NCBI GenBank assembly: GCA_940337035.1
Contig: CALNHX010001058.1
Span: forward strand, 1-64,000
DNA length: 64,000 nucleotides
DNA from: Agriotes lineatus
Lineage: Eukaryota; Arthropoda; Insecta; Coleoptera; Elateridae
Direction: 5' to 3'
Position numbers and translations under genes: made by a program
Shown here: one piece after another, positions 55,561 through 64,000 of the stretch
Layout of the letters: each line of letters starts with the position of its first letter
Numbering within the stretch: position 1 is the stretch's first letter
The notes under the pieces: model-generated
Seen by the model: the letters and a program-made list of their open reading frames with translations, nothing else
Databases searched by the model: none
What the model was told of the DNA's origin: nothing

Positions 55561-58500
55561 AGCTGCTATATTAAATTTTTCTGCATCCAAAAAAATCAAG
55601 TTAAATAGTTTAGTATTAAGGTGCGTTAAAACGTTTGAAAATTACGTTTTTCAGTAAATATTAACTACCAAAAATATATTTAGAATTACTATAATACCTA
55701 GTATCGATCAAAATATAATAATTGTAGCCCTACAAAGCTTGCCATCACTACCAGGTGCTCGATAACCGGCTTAGAATTGATTGCAGAGGTTGTCAAAGCT
55801 GTAGGAGTGCATTTGGAGCTTATTTAGCCATATAAAGCTGCTATATTAAATTTTTCTGCATCCAAAAAATTCAAGTTTCATGGTTTAGTATTAAGGTGCG
55901 ATAAAACGTTTGAAAAGCAACTTTTTCAGTAAATATTAACTACAGAAAATATATTTCGAATTACTATAATACCTAGTGTCGATCAAAATATAATAATTGT
56001 AGTCCTACAAAGCGTGCCATCACTACCAGGTGCTCGATAACCGGCTTAGAATTGATTTCAGAGGTTGTTAACGCTGTAGGAGTGCATTTGAAGCTGATTT
56101 AGCTATATAAAGCTGCTATATTAAATTATTCTGCATCCAAAAAATTCAAGTGCAATAGTTTAGTATTAAGGTGCGTTAAAACGTCTGAAAAGCACGTTTT
56201 TCAGTAAATATTAACTACAGAAAATATATTTCGAATTACTACAATACCTAGTGTCTATCAAAATATAATAATTCTCGCCCTACAAAGCGTACCATCTCTA
56301 CCAGGTGCTCAATAACCGGCTTAGAATTGATTGCAGAGGTTGTTAACGCTGCAGGAGTGCATTTGGAGCTTATTTAGCCATATAAAGCTGCTATATTAAA
56401 TTTTTCTGCATCCAAAATATTCAAGTTCAATAGTTTAGTATTAAGGTGCTTTAAAACGTCTGAAAAGCACGTTTTTCAGTAAATATTAACTACAGAAAAT
56501 ATATTTCGAATTACTACAATATATAGTGTCAATCAAAATATATTATAATTGTAGCCCTACAAAGCGTGCAATCACTACCAGGTGCTCAATAAACGGCTTG
56601 GAATGATTTCAGAGGTTGTTAACGCTGTAGGAGTGCATTTGGAGCTTATTTAGCCATATAAAGTGGCTATATTAAATTTTTCTGCATCCAAAAAAATCAA
56701 GTTTAATAGTTTAGTATTAAGGTGAGTTAAAACGTTTGAAAATTACTTTTTTCAGTAAATATTAACTACAGAAAATATATTTCGAATTACTACAATACCT
56801 AGTGTCTATCAAAATATAATAATTGTAGCCCTACAAAGCGTGCCAACACTACCAGGTGCTCGATAACCGGCTTAGAATTGATTGCAGAGGTTGTTAAAGC
56901 TGTAGGAGTGCATTTGGAGCGTATTTAGCCATACAAAGCTGCTATATTAAATTTTTCTGCATCAAAAAAATTCAAGTTCCATGGTTTAGTATTAAGGTGC
57001 GATAAAACGTTTGAAAAGCAACTTTTTCAGTAAATATTAACTACAGAAAATATATTTCGAATTACTATAATACCTAGTGTCGATCAAAATATATTAATTG
57101 TAGTCCTACAAAGCGTGCCATCACTACCAGGCGCTCAATAACCGGCTTAGAATTGATTGCAGAGGTTGTTAACGTTGTAGGGGTTCATTTGGAGCTTATT
57201 TAGTCATATAAAGCTGCTATATTAAATTTTTCTGCATCCAAAAAATTCAATTTCAATGGTTTAGTATTAAGGTGCGTTAAAACGTTTGAATAGCACGTTT
57301 TTCAGTAAATAGTAACTACAGAAAATATATTTCGAATTACTATAATACCTAGTGTCGATCAAAATATATTAATTGTAGTCCTACAAAGCGTGCCATCACT
57401 ACCAGGCGCTCAATAACCGGCTTAGAATTGATTGCAGAGGTTGTTAAAGCTGTAGGAGTGCATTTGGAGCTTTTTAGCCATATAAAGCTGCTATATTCAA
57501 TTTTTCTGCATCCAAAAAATACAAGTTTAATGGTTTGGTATTAAGGTGCGTTAAAACGTTTGGAAATTACGTTCTTCAGTAAATATTAGCTACAGAAAAT
57601 ATTTTTCGAATTACTATAATACATAGTGCCGATCAAAATATAATAATTGAAGGCCTCCAATGCGTGCCATCATTACCTGGTGCTCAATAGCCGGCTTAGA
57701 ATTGATTGCAGAGGTTGTTAACGCTGTAGGGGTGCATTTGGAGCTTATTTAGCCATATAAAGCTGCTATATTAAATTTTTCTGCATCCAAAAAATTCAAT
57801 TTCAATGGTTTAGTATTAAGTTGCGTTAAAACGTTTGAAAAGCACGTTTTTCAGTAAATAGTAACTACAGAAAATATATTTCGAATTACTACAATACCTA
57901 GTGTCTATCAAAATATAATAATTGTAGCCCTACAAAGCGTGCCAACACTACCAGGTGCTCGATAACCGGCTTAGAATTGATTGCAGAGGTTGTTAAAGCT
58001 GTAGGAGTGCATTTGGAGCTTATTTAGCCATACAAAGCTGCTATATTAAATTTTTCTGCATCCAAAAAAATCAAGTTAAATAGTTTAGTATTAAGGTGCG
58101 TTAAAACGTTTGAAAATTACGTTTTTCAGTAAATATTAACTACCGAAAATATATTTCGAATTACTACAATACCTAGTGTCTATCAAAATATAATAATTGT
58201 AGCCCTACAAAGCGTGCCAACACTACCAGGTGCTCGATAACCGTCTTAGAATTGATTGCAGAGGTTGTTAAAGCTGTAGGAGTGCATTTGGAGCTTATTT
58301 AGCCATACAAAGCTGCTATATTAAATTTTTCTGCATCCAAAAAATACAAGTTTAATGGTTTAGTATTAAGGTGCGTTAAAACGTTTGGAAATTACGTTCT
58401 TCAGTAAATATTAATACAGAAAATATTTTTCGAATTACTATAATACCTAGTGCCGATCAAAATATAATAATTGAAGGCCTCCAATGCGTGCCATCATTAC

Positions 58501-59279
58501 CTGGTGCTCAATAGCCGGCTTAGAATTGATTGCAGAGGTTGTTAACGCTGTAGGGGTGCATTTGGAGCTTATTTAGCCATATAAAGCTGCTATATTTAAT
58601 TTTTCTGCATCCAAAAAATTCAATTTCAATGGTTTAGTATTAAGTTGCGTTAAAACGTTTGAAAAGCACGTTTTTCAGTAAATAGTAACTACAGAAAATA
58701 TATTTCGAATTACTACAATACCTAGTGTCTATCAAAATATAATAATTGTAGCCCTACAAAGCGTGCCAACACTACCAGGTGCTCGATAACCGGCTTAGAA
58801 TTGATTGCAAAGGTTTTTAAAGCTGTAGGAGTGCATTTGGAGCTTATTTAGCCATACAAAGCTGCTATATTAACCTCAAGCTAGTTAAAGTCAGAGTATA
58901 TTAATTTTACATAATACAGGTTAAACAGCATCTGAGGATTAAGATTGTTTGCATGCTAAATAGTACACTATCACTAGGATGACTGATAAATAATTCCACA
59001 CAATCATAATTTTAGTTAAAACACTCACCTGTATGTAGCAACGCAAATCCTTAAAACTGCTCGAGGAGCTGAAACGTCAATATTCCATGTAATCCTCTAG
59101 TAGAACGATCTCCCCTCATGTTATACACAACAGAGAGGTTCAACTCGATGCAAACTGTAAGAGCGATTGAGTTGAGGGTAATGGAGTTAGCAACGGTGGA
59201 GACGCTCAAGCCTACAAAGTTGAAGTTGTGTAGATGAATGTTGCATACTTGAATAAATAGATATTAACTGAAACGCTCA

Positions 59280-59525
59280 CAACCAACACCAACAACTACA
59301 CCACAACTAATATCAATCTATACCAACCAACAGCAATAATTACTACCACAACCAACACCGACAACTACCTCCACAACCAACAATCCAACCAACACCGATA
59401 ACTACTACCACAACCAACAAACCAGCAAACTACTTCCACAACTAACACCAATAAACCCAATCTGTACCAACAACTACTTCTACAACCAACCAACACCAAC
59501 AACTACTATTACAACTACACCAACA
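59280..59525. repeat. CAA/CAAC-rich low-complexity tract
   Basis: Imperfect repeats of units such as caaccaacaccaacaacta and ctaccacaaccaacacc. The stretch is strongly A/C-biased on the + strand. It looks like a decayed microsatellite or minisatellite, with no stable unit length by eye. Confidence 0.8.
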
Positions 59526-59542
59526 CCAGTATAAACTTCGAT

Positions 59543-59859
59543 AATTCAATAAAACACAGAATACATACATACAACATTTTTATTTTATTTATCTATCATA
59601 CACTTCAAAAGTCTTAAACATCTATATAACATATGTTCAAAAAGTATTTGAACTAGATGAGGCTATACACAGTAAGATGAAGGACCGATCGACCAACCCC
59701 ATCAACCAGCCGACCAACTGATTAACTTAGTACTTAGTATACAAATATACATAGCTTCAAATGTCTTAATAGTTTAGTGTAGATTATACTGCAGACTAAT
59801 TTAATAAAGCATAGAATACATATAACATTTTATTATATTTATCTACTATAAATATCAAA
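59543..59859. repeat. Degenerate direct repeat pair, about 65 bp each
   Basis: 59,543-59,610 (aattcaataaaac, agaatacatac, attttatttatctat) resembles 59,798-59,859 (aatttaataaagc, agaatacatat, atatttatctact) in the same order with small indels. The pair lies just beyond the stop of the polymerase gene. It may be a small local duplication of the 3' flank. Confidence 0.55.
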
Positions 59860-59918
59860 GTTTAGACAAATTTCTGTTAACTACGATGTTGCCATCCGAT
59901 TGATGAATGGTGAATTTT

Positions 59919-62711
59919 TTAACACGTTGCCGGAATTTTATAATGACCCCAAGCTAGAGTCATATGCGTTCCAGGAATGATGTACCTTTTATCATCTTCT
60001 GGAGAAAGAGCAACCTTGTTTTTAATTTCCGTGTATAACTGATGGTTATACGATCTAAACTGCCTCATCGTTTTATATACAGTTTTGTTATGTAACACAA
60101 CACCCTCATAATCATCCATATCAAGCTCATTTCTAATAATCGCGGTTTGAACTCCTTTCGCCTTTTTTGTGAGTTCACCCTCTACATCAACTATGTAGGC
60201 TTTAGCACCTGTTCCATAGAACTTCCAAATAATCTTACCCCCATACTCATCTTTCATTCTGCCTATTACAGATTTTGTTATAGGCATATCAAAACGATTA
60301 TTTGGTAAATAGTTAGATGTATCAAAATACTCTAAGTTCTTTTTCATATCATTATAAAAATTTTCTGTAAATACTTCTAGAATTAACGAATCAGTGTCGG
60401 TGTATGCTAAAAGAGCCTTATCCCCATAATTTTCTTTAATAAAATTATAATAGAAGTTATACATAATAAATTTAGACAAGTCCAGAACACAGAAACCTAT
60501 ATAGATGGGTTTGTTGTAGACCACTTTAAGTCGCTCCATTTGTATAGCTACAAAGTCTTCACTTATAATGGTTAAGTTTTTAAAATTCGGTTTGGAAATT
60601 AACGATTCTGCCCCCAACCTCTTACCTATATTTTCCCAATGTGTAATAAGCCGTATATCTACTCTTTTATCAACATTTTCCATTGTTTTTCCAAATACCG
60701 CGTTATTCATTAATTTGTAAAACGTTTTCTCGAACTCGTTGACAGCCTGATTCCTCCTTACGGTATTTAAATCAACATACTTTTTTAACCAAGGAGATTG
60801 CGAGAATGATAAGATGCGGTGGACTTTCCGTAATTTTAACCCGGCATTTAAACATTGTTGTAGATTTTGGTAGTGTATAATGTATTTCTCTTTCGGATTT
60901 AAATTCGCGATTAGCTTAGTGTATTTAGAGTTTGGCGGTGATATATTTTCAGGACAAAATGGAAGTTCGTTATGAAGATCGTGTAATGATTCAGGATAAT
61001 CTAAATCAACTTCCAAAACATATCCACGATTAGAAGTGTTTAGAATTTCATTAATGTTAAAATTTTGAATTTCAGAATCGGATAACCATTGAAATCTGCC
61101 TGTTGGTAGATGCATAGATAAGGAAGCCCCATAAAGATTTGTTGCATCCAGGTATGACAGATACGACGTTTGTTTGTTAGGGTTAAAGGTTGACATAAAT
61201 GGGTTATTAGCCTTAACTGATCTTTTGCTACACTGACAGAGTCCGCCACGAATGCCTTTTTGGAAAAAATGCACCATATCTATATCAGTTAGTAATTCTA
61301 GTTCTATTTCGGTATATTTTAGCATCGCATTCCAGCTTAAACCAGGTGCAGTATAAAAATGACATGGATCTAGTTTATAAGCTTCCATGCAAACATATCG
61401 AAAGTTTTCAAAAATGTCTGCTAGCAACAACACATCAGATTTCAAGTATATATCCGAATAATCACCTAATGTTTTACATTTGAAAACCCCCCACACCATC
61501 TTTGCACGTTCATAATCTAATTCTGATATTTTACTGTTAGTTAAACCGTTAAAAAATTGTTCACGTGTGGGTAGTTTTGGATCATCTAACCGTTCCATGC
61601 TGTCAACGTAAGAATAGGGAAATACACCCTTCTGTCTAATTAAGTTAAACTTTTCTCCTTCAAAATATTTCTGTATTTCTGTACATTGTTCTACCCCCAA
61701 ATTTTTAGCTAACTTTTCCAAACTCATAGGCATAAATCTAAATGAATCTAAAAATCTCAATTTCATAAAAACGTGTTTTTCTTTGCCATTCTTATCAACA
61801 ATTGTTTCTACGGGTATATGCTTCGTAAAAGAGATATACTTTTCTTTGTTTGTAGCTATCACATCAATTTTGCTTTCATCTAATCCCAAAGCTTTTATAA
61901 ATAAATGTGCATCATAATTTGACAAATTGTGAAAGAATATAGGAATAAAATTCGAAAGTTTAAAATTTATATTACATATACTATGAGCAGGCCCACGGTA
62001 TTTACCAGTCAAGTGACAGCTTGCTGCTATTTTGTGAACTAGTTTATCATTTTCGGTTAGATTATTTATTGGAACTATATGTTTCAGGTGATTCACATAA
62101 ATTTCCTTTATGTCAGCGTCTATTCGCTCACAAAAAACTTTAGCACAATCAAAACCTCGGTAAGATTCAAACTTTGAAAGGGAGTCATCGTAAGAGCATT
62201 TTATATAATATGCAAAACTATAGGGTGTGTGCATATGAGTTTTTTGAGAAAACGGTTTATTACTGTCTTGCCGACAGTATTGAAGCGGTACAAGCATCGA
62301 CTCGAAATCTACATATACAACGAATGGAAGTTTTAATTTTTGTTCAAAAGATTCAAATTTTAAAATATTTTGGGGCAACGTGTTTCCAAATTTATCCAAT
62401 CGCGGTACAGTAGTTGGCAATACAACTCGAACATTTTTACAATCGTGTTGTTGATGTAATGCCAAACGTTCTGAACTAGTAAAATTCATCAGGCAACCAT
62501 CGCAGAAACTTTTCTTATGCTCATTATTTGATAACTGATGATTAACAAGCCTTGATAAATTTTTAATGAGACAGTAGTGTGATCCACCTTCATTATCATC
62601 AATTAATAACAGATTTACATGTATATCTCGTTTTGTTTTCGTGAAGTGTAATGGCCCACTAATTTCATATTTGATTTGTCCATTTTCATATATAGAATCT
62701 AAACTATTACA
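59919..62711 (-). CDS. Type-B DNA polymerase with 3'-5' exonuclease, main part
   Basis: Replicative, probably protein-primed DNA polymerase of the DNA_pol_B_2 group. The frame is open from just after a stop at 62,712-62,714. The first Met is at 62,489, but homology-like sequence, including a zinc finger (FCDGCLMNF then LHQQHDC), crosses that Met, so it is not the native start. Numbering from that Met (856 residues): Exo I YVDFES (59-64), Exo II HNLSNYDAH (187-195), Exo III YLKSDVLLLADIF (348-360); palm motif A YLDATNLYG (446-454, Asp448), motif B KLMNNAVFGK (592-601), motif C YTDTDS (696-701, Asp698 and Asp700), and a KAKG thumb-side motif (777-780). All catalytic acids are present. Between Exo I and Exo II lies CHLTGKYRGPAHSICN (158-173), an endonuclease VII-like zinc knuckle that has lost its upstream CxxC and the usual Asp-His. 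The C-terminus LAWGHYKI looks complete. The N-terminal part continues upstream in another frame. Confidence 0.92.
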   Translation of the reverse strand, partial: CNSLDSIYENGQIKYEISGPLHFTKTKRDIHVNLLLIDDNEGGSHYCLIKNLSRLVNHQLSNNEHKKSFCDGCLMNFTSSERLALHQQHDCKNVRVVLPTTVPRLDKFGNTLPQNILKFESFEQKLKLPFVVYVDFESMLVPLQYCRQDSNKPFSQKTHMHTPYSFAYYIKCSYDDSLSKFESYRGFDCAKVFCERIDADIKEIYVNHLKHIVPINNLTENDKLVHKIAASCHLTGKYRGPAHSICNINFKLSNFIPIFFHNLSNYDAHLFIKALGLDESKIDVIATNKEKYISFTKHIPVETIVDKNGKEKHVFMKLRFLDSFRFMPMSLEKLAKNLGVEQCTEIQKYFEGEKFNLIRQKGVFPYSYVDSMERLDDPKLPTREQFFNGLTNSKISELDYERAKMVWGVFKCKTLGDYSDIYLKSDVLLLADIFENFRYVCMEAYKLDPCHFYTAPGLSWNAMLKYTEIELELLTDIDMVHFFQKGIRGGLCQCSKRSVKANNPFMSTFNPNKQTSYLSYLDATNLYGASLSMHLPTGRFQWLSDSEIQNFNINEILNTSNRGYVLEVDLDYPESLHDLHNELPFCPENISPPNSKYTKLIANLNPKEKYIIHYQNLQQCLNAGLKLRKVHRILSFSQSPWLKKYVDLNTVRRNQAVNEFEKTFYKLMNNAVFGKTMENVDKRVDIRLITHWENIGKRLGAESLISKPNFKNLTIISEDFVAIQMERLKVVYNKPIYIGFCVLDLSKFIMYNFYYNFIKENYGDKALLAYTDTDSLILEVFTENFYNDMKKNLEYFDTSNYLPNNRFDMPITKSVIGRMKDEYGGKIIWKFYGTGAKAYIVDVEGELTKKAKGVQTAIIRNELDMDDYEGVVLHNKTVYKTMRQFRSYNHQLYTEIKNKVALSPEDDKRYIIPGTHMTLAWGHYKIPATC

Positions 62712-62714
62712 TTA
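62699..62714 (-). other. Frameshift site between the two halves of the polymerase gene
   Basis: The upstream frame stops at 62,699-62,701. The downstream frame is closed on its own upstream side by a stop at 62,712-62,714. Family-like residues run up to ISINV in the first frame and resume at once in the second (SLDSIYENGQ). A one-base indel, an assembly error in AT-rich sequence, or programmed shifting would all fit. There is no obvious slippery heptamer, so an indel is favoured. Confidence 0.8.
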
Positions 62715-63727
62715 ATGGAAATATCATTTTGCAATTCAAATTTTGATATATCGCGCAACTTCACAGGAAACTCAATTCCTGCAAAATTTAATTCATTCTG
62801 ATATTTTATATATTTAGTTATACGACAAGCATCCTTATCAACAGGATGTAAAGCGGCCAACACACTCCACATAAAACAACGATTATCAGCATTTTGAATG
62901 TTAATTACAGCCTTTCTATTTTTAATTGTTTGCGGTAGTGGAATATATGATGAAGCCCTTAGAGGATTATATTTGTTGATATTCAACTCGATAAACAACA
63001 ACCTTTCCAGAGCCCATCCACTCTCTCTTTCTTGAAACTCGCTAACTTTATTGTCGATGATATCGATGAAATAATTATAAAGTTCGTTTAGGTTTGTTGA
63101 TGAAGTGCAAACTTTGAATTTGGTGTTAAATGATTTTACTTCTTTTAGATCTTTCGATTGTAATGCGAAAAGTCCAAACAATTCAATATTAATCTTCACA
63201 GCACCATGCTTACCCAAACTTGTCACAATGGAGTCAACACATTTTTGCTTCAAAATCTTCAGATATTCTTTAACATCCACATAAATTTTTGTATCGGCTG
63301 TAGTAATACGGTATGTTGCTATTCGGTGTTTAAAGGATTGGTTTATTACTGTAACACCATTCCCTTCTCCCACGCACGCCTTGTTTTTATGTTGTAGGCT
63401 TCTACAATGTTGCATTACGTATTTCCTCAAGACAGATACATCACATACTTCACATCTTGTTGTATCGCCTTGAATTTGAATGCTACCATCAACACAAGTT
63501 TGTTTAGGCTTATGTGTTAGTTTAACACCATCTTCTAACTTCCTTTTCCGTAAACCATGTTTTTCAACTTGATGTTTTCGAAAATGTCCCAAACTTGAAA
63601 ATGTAACCCCACATACTTCACATAACTGGGATAGTGGTATACAATAACCTTCTTGATGTCTGCGTAGGTTATCTTTTCGAGTGAACCGCTTGTTACACAT
63701 CTCACAAGTAAATTGCTTCATCTTCAC
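62699..63727 (-). CDS. Zinc-finger N-terminal part of the polymerase protein
   Basis: 342 residues from an ATG at 63,727. Three zinc fingers: C8-C11-H24-C29 (CEMCNKRF), C36-C39-H52-H57 (CEVCGVTF) and C92-C95-H107-H113 (CEVCDVSV). After a variable stretch comes a conserved block: ESGWALERLLFIELNINKYN (235-254), LRASSYIPLP (256-265), AVINIQNADNRCFMWSVLAA (273-292), LHP, then GIEFPVKLRDISKFE. These are typical of the N-terminal half of invertebrate finger-polymerase proteins; the role of the block is not established. The frame ends ISINVIV at a TAG (62,699-62,701). The next family-like residues continue in the neighbouring frame, so this is a frameshifted portion rather than a complete protein. 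The start fits: two Met codons lie just before the first finger and nothing family-like is seen upstream. A role in DNA binding or protein priming is inference. Confidence 0.88.
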   Translation of the reverse strand: MKMKQFTCEMCNKRFTRKDNLRRHQEGYCIPLSQLCEVCGVTFSSLGHFRKHQVEKHGLRKRKLEDGVKLTHKPKQTCVDGSIQIQGDTTRCEVCDVSVLRKYVMQHCRSLQHKNKACVGEGNGVTVINQSFKHRIATYRITTADTKIYVDVKEYLKILKQKCVDSIVTSLGKHGAVKINIELFGLFALQSKDLKEVKSFNTKFKVCTSSTNLNELYNYFIDIIDNKVSEFQERESGWALERLLFIELNINKYNPLRASSYIPLPQTIKNRKAVINIQNADNRCFMWSVLAALHPVDKDACRITKYIKYQNELNFAGIEFPVKLRDISKFELQNDISINVIV

Positions 63728-64000
63728 GCTACGAGATAGTGCTAAAACAGAATGAGGTGAGAGCTCTCCATTAACCCTCGAACACTATATTATTACCTGC
63801 TATAGTTGAATATAACCGAACACTTCTGATATTATATGAAGATGCTGTATCCTCAACTGGTATTCCCAATGCAATTATCAGTAAAGCTATCGATACAAAT
63901 CGGAACTGAATCTGGTGAATACGTCTTTAAATCAGGAAACAACAGCTGCAACAATGAATACGATATTAGTATTAAGCTTTAACGCTGAGTGGATAAATAG
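63728..64000. other. Upstream flank of the polymerase gene, no recognised gene
   Basis: AT-rich sequence up to the window edge. On the minus strand it is the 5' flank of the zinc-finger frame; no clear TATA or initiator pair was chosen. A 48-codon open frame on the + strand (63,836-63,982) shows no recognisable motif and is not called. Confidence 0.6.

Larger units (their letters stand above)
43874..58873 (-). repeat. 275-bp satellite array, right arm, inverted orientation
   Basis: The same satellite read on the opposite strand: the + strand here shows ctacagaaaatatatttcg, tccaaaaaattcaag, catttggagcttatttagcc and ggcttagaattgattgcag, the reverse complements of the left-arm boxes. About 55 monomers in this window. 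It includes the same minor subfamilies as the left arm, for example the ggcctccaatgcgtgccatc variant and the shortened ggagctttttagcc variant. The array ends cleanly inside a monomer at gctgctatattaa (58,873), beyond which sequence is unrelated. No gene was seen inside. Confidence 0.97.
58874..59918. other. Non-satellite flank between array and polymerase gene
   Basis: The satellite stops and unique AT-rich DNA begins. Up to 59,280 there is no recognisable gene. A good splice-donor-like site on the minus strand (cag|gtgagt, exon end at 59,029) is visible. The tract 59,280-59,525 is low complexity. From 59,540 to 59,918 the sequence is AT-rich and contains a degenerate direct repeat. On the minus strand this last part is the 3' flank of the polymerase gene, with AATAAA-like signals (tttatt on +) near 59,577-59,590. 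Confidence 0.7.
59919..63727 (-). mobile_element. Polinton/Maverick- or adintovirus-like polymerase gene region, frameshifted
   Basis: Two adjacent minus-strand reading frames form one gene of the C2H2-finger plus type-B polymerase kind that is repeated in many invertebrate genomes. No integrase, packaging ATPase, protease or capsid gene and no terminal inverted repeat is visible, but only 273 bases remain before the right window edge. Whether this is a complete element, a solo gene or a fragment cannot be decided here. The coding frames are long and mostly clean, which points to a recent copy. Confidence 0.5.

Noticed and set aside
1..58873. CENP-B box in the satellite monomer
   Set aside because: The attcgaaatatatttt zone shares the leading TTCG and one A with the box, but the CGGG half is absent.
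1..58873. Hammerhead ribozyme within the satellite monomer
   Set aside because: Some invertebrate satellites carry one, but no CTGATGA core followed by a stem and GAAA was found on either strand of a representative monomer.
1..58873. CRISPR array or other short-spacer repeat array
   Set aside because: The whole 275 bp is repeated with no unique spacers, and the rest of the window is eukaryotic mobile DNA.
1..58873. tRNA or SINE origin of the monomer
   Set aside because: The ccggttatcgagcacc stretch loosely recalls a B box, but no A box at proper spacing and no cloverleaf was found.
59280..59525. Thr/Asn/Gln-rich coding exon
   Set aside because: The CAA/CAAC tract could be read as such residues in parts, but frames are interrupted and nothing flanking supports an exon.
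62174..62413. Plus-strand open frame opposite the polymerase gene
   Set aside because: Complement of the exonuclease-region coding sequence; no recognisable motif.
63836..63982. 48-codon plus-strand open frame at the right edge
   Set aside because: Short, no motif, no visible promoter or splice context. It could be part of an exon but cannot be supported.

Overview
This is eukaryotic, most likely arthropod or other invertebrate, DNA. No prokaryotic gene layout is present. About 57 kb is an AT-rich satellite (roughly one-third GC) with a monomer close to 275 bp. The only protein-coding material belongs to mobile elements: a Penelope-like retroelement and a zinc-finger/type-B DNA polymerase gene of a kind common in Polinton/Maverick-like and adintovirus-like elements of invertebrates. 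The sequence alone does not fix the species.

Layout. (1) 1-13,125 and 14,967-43,612 are a head-to-tail satellite array on the + strand, about 150 monomers, which enters from the left window edge. It contains nested higher-order repeats of about 549, 1,251, 1,373, 3,847 and 5,870 bp. (2) 13,126-14,966 is a 5'-truncated Penelope-like element inserted in the array. It has an RT domain (YVDD), a GIY-YIG endonuclease in another frame that also carries a stop codon, a possible degenerate hammerhead-ribozyme remnant, and a 52-bp flanking duplication. (3) 43,613-43,873 is a short non-satellite spacer with two 56-bp direct repeats. (4) 43,874-58,873 is the same satellite in the opposite orientation, about 55 monomers, with its own higher-order repeats (805, 2,199, 3,296, 4,121 bp). 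(5) 58,874-59,918 is unique or low-complexity DNA with a CAA/CAAC-rich tract. (6) 59,919-63,727, minus strand, is a gene in two reading frames. The upstream part has three zinc fingers and a conserved domain of unknown function. The downstream part has a fourth finger, a degraded endonuclease VII-like knuckle, a 3'-5' exonuclease and a complete type-B polymerase core. A single frameshift near 62,700-62,711 separates them. (7) 63,728-64,000 has no recognisable gene.

Interpretation. The most notable structure is the large inverted satellite: two arms of at least 43 kb and 15 kb face each other across a spacer of about 260 bp. Both arms share the same diagnostic monomer subfamilies, so the inversion came after those subfamilies arose. 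Repeats of this kind are typical of centromeric or pericentromeric heterochromatin, and read-through transcription could form long double-stranded RNA; both are inferences. The elements are likely passengers, and no functional link between them and the satellite is visible.
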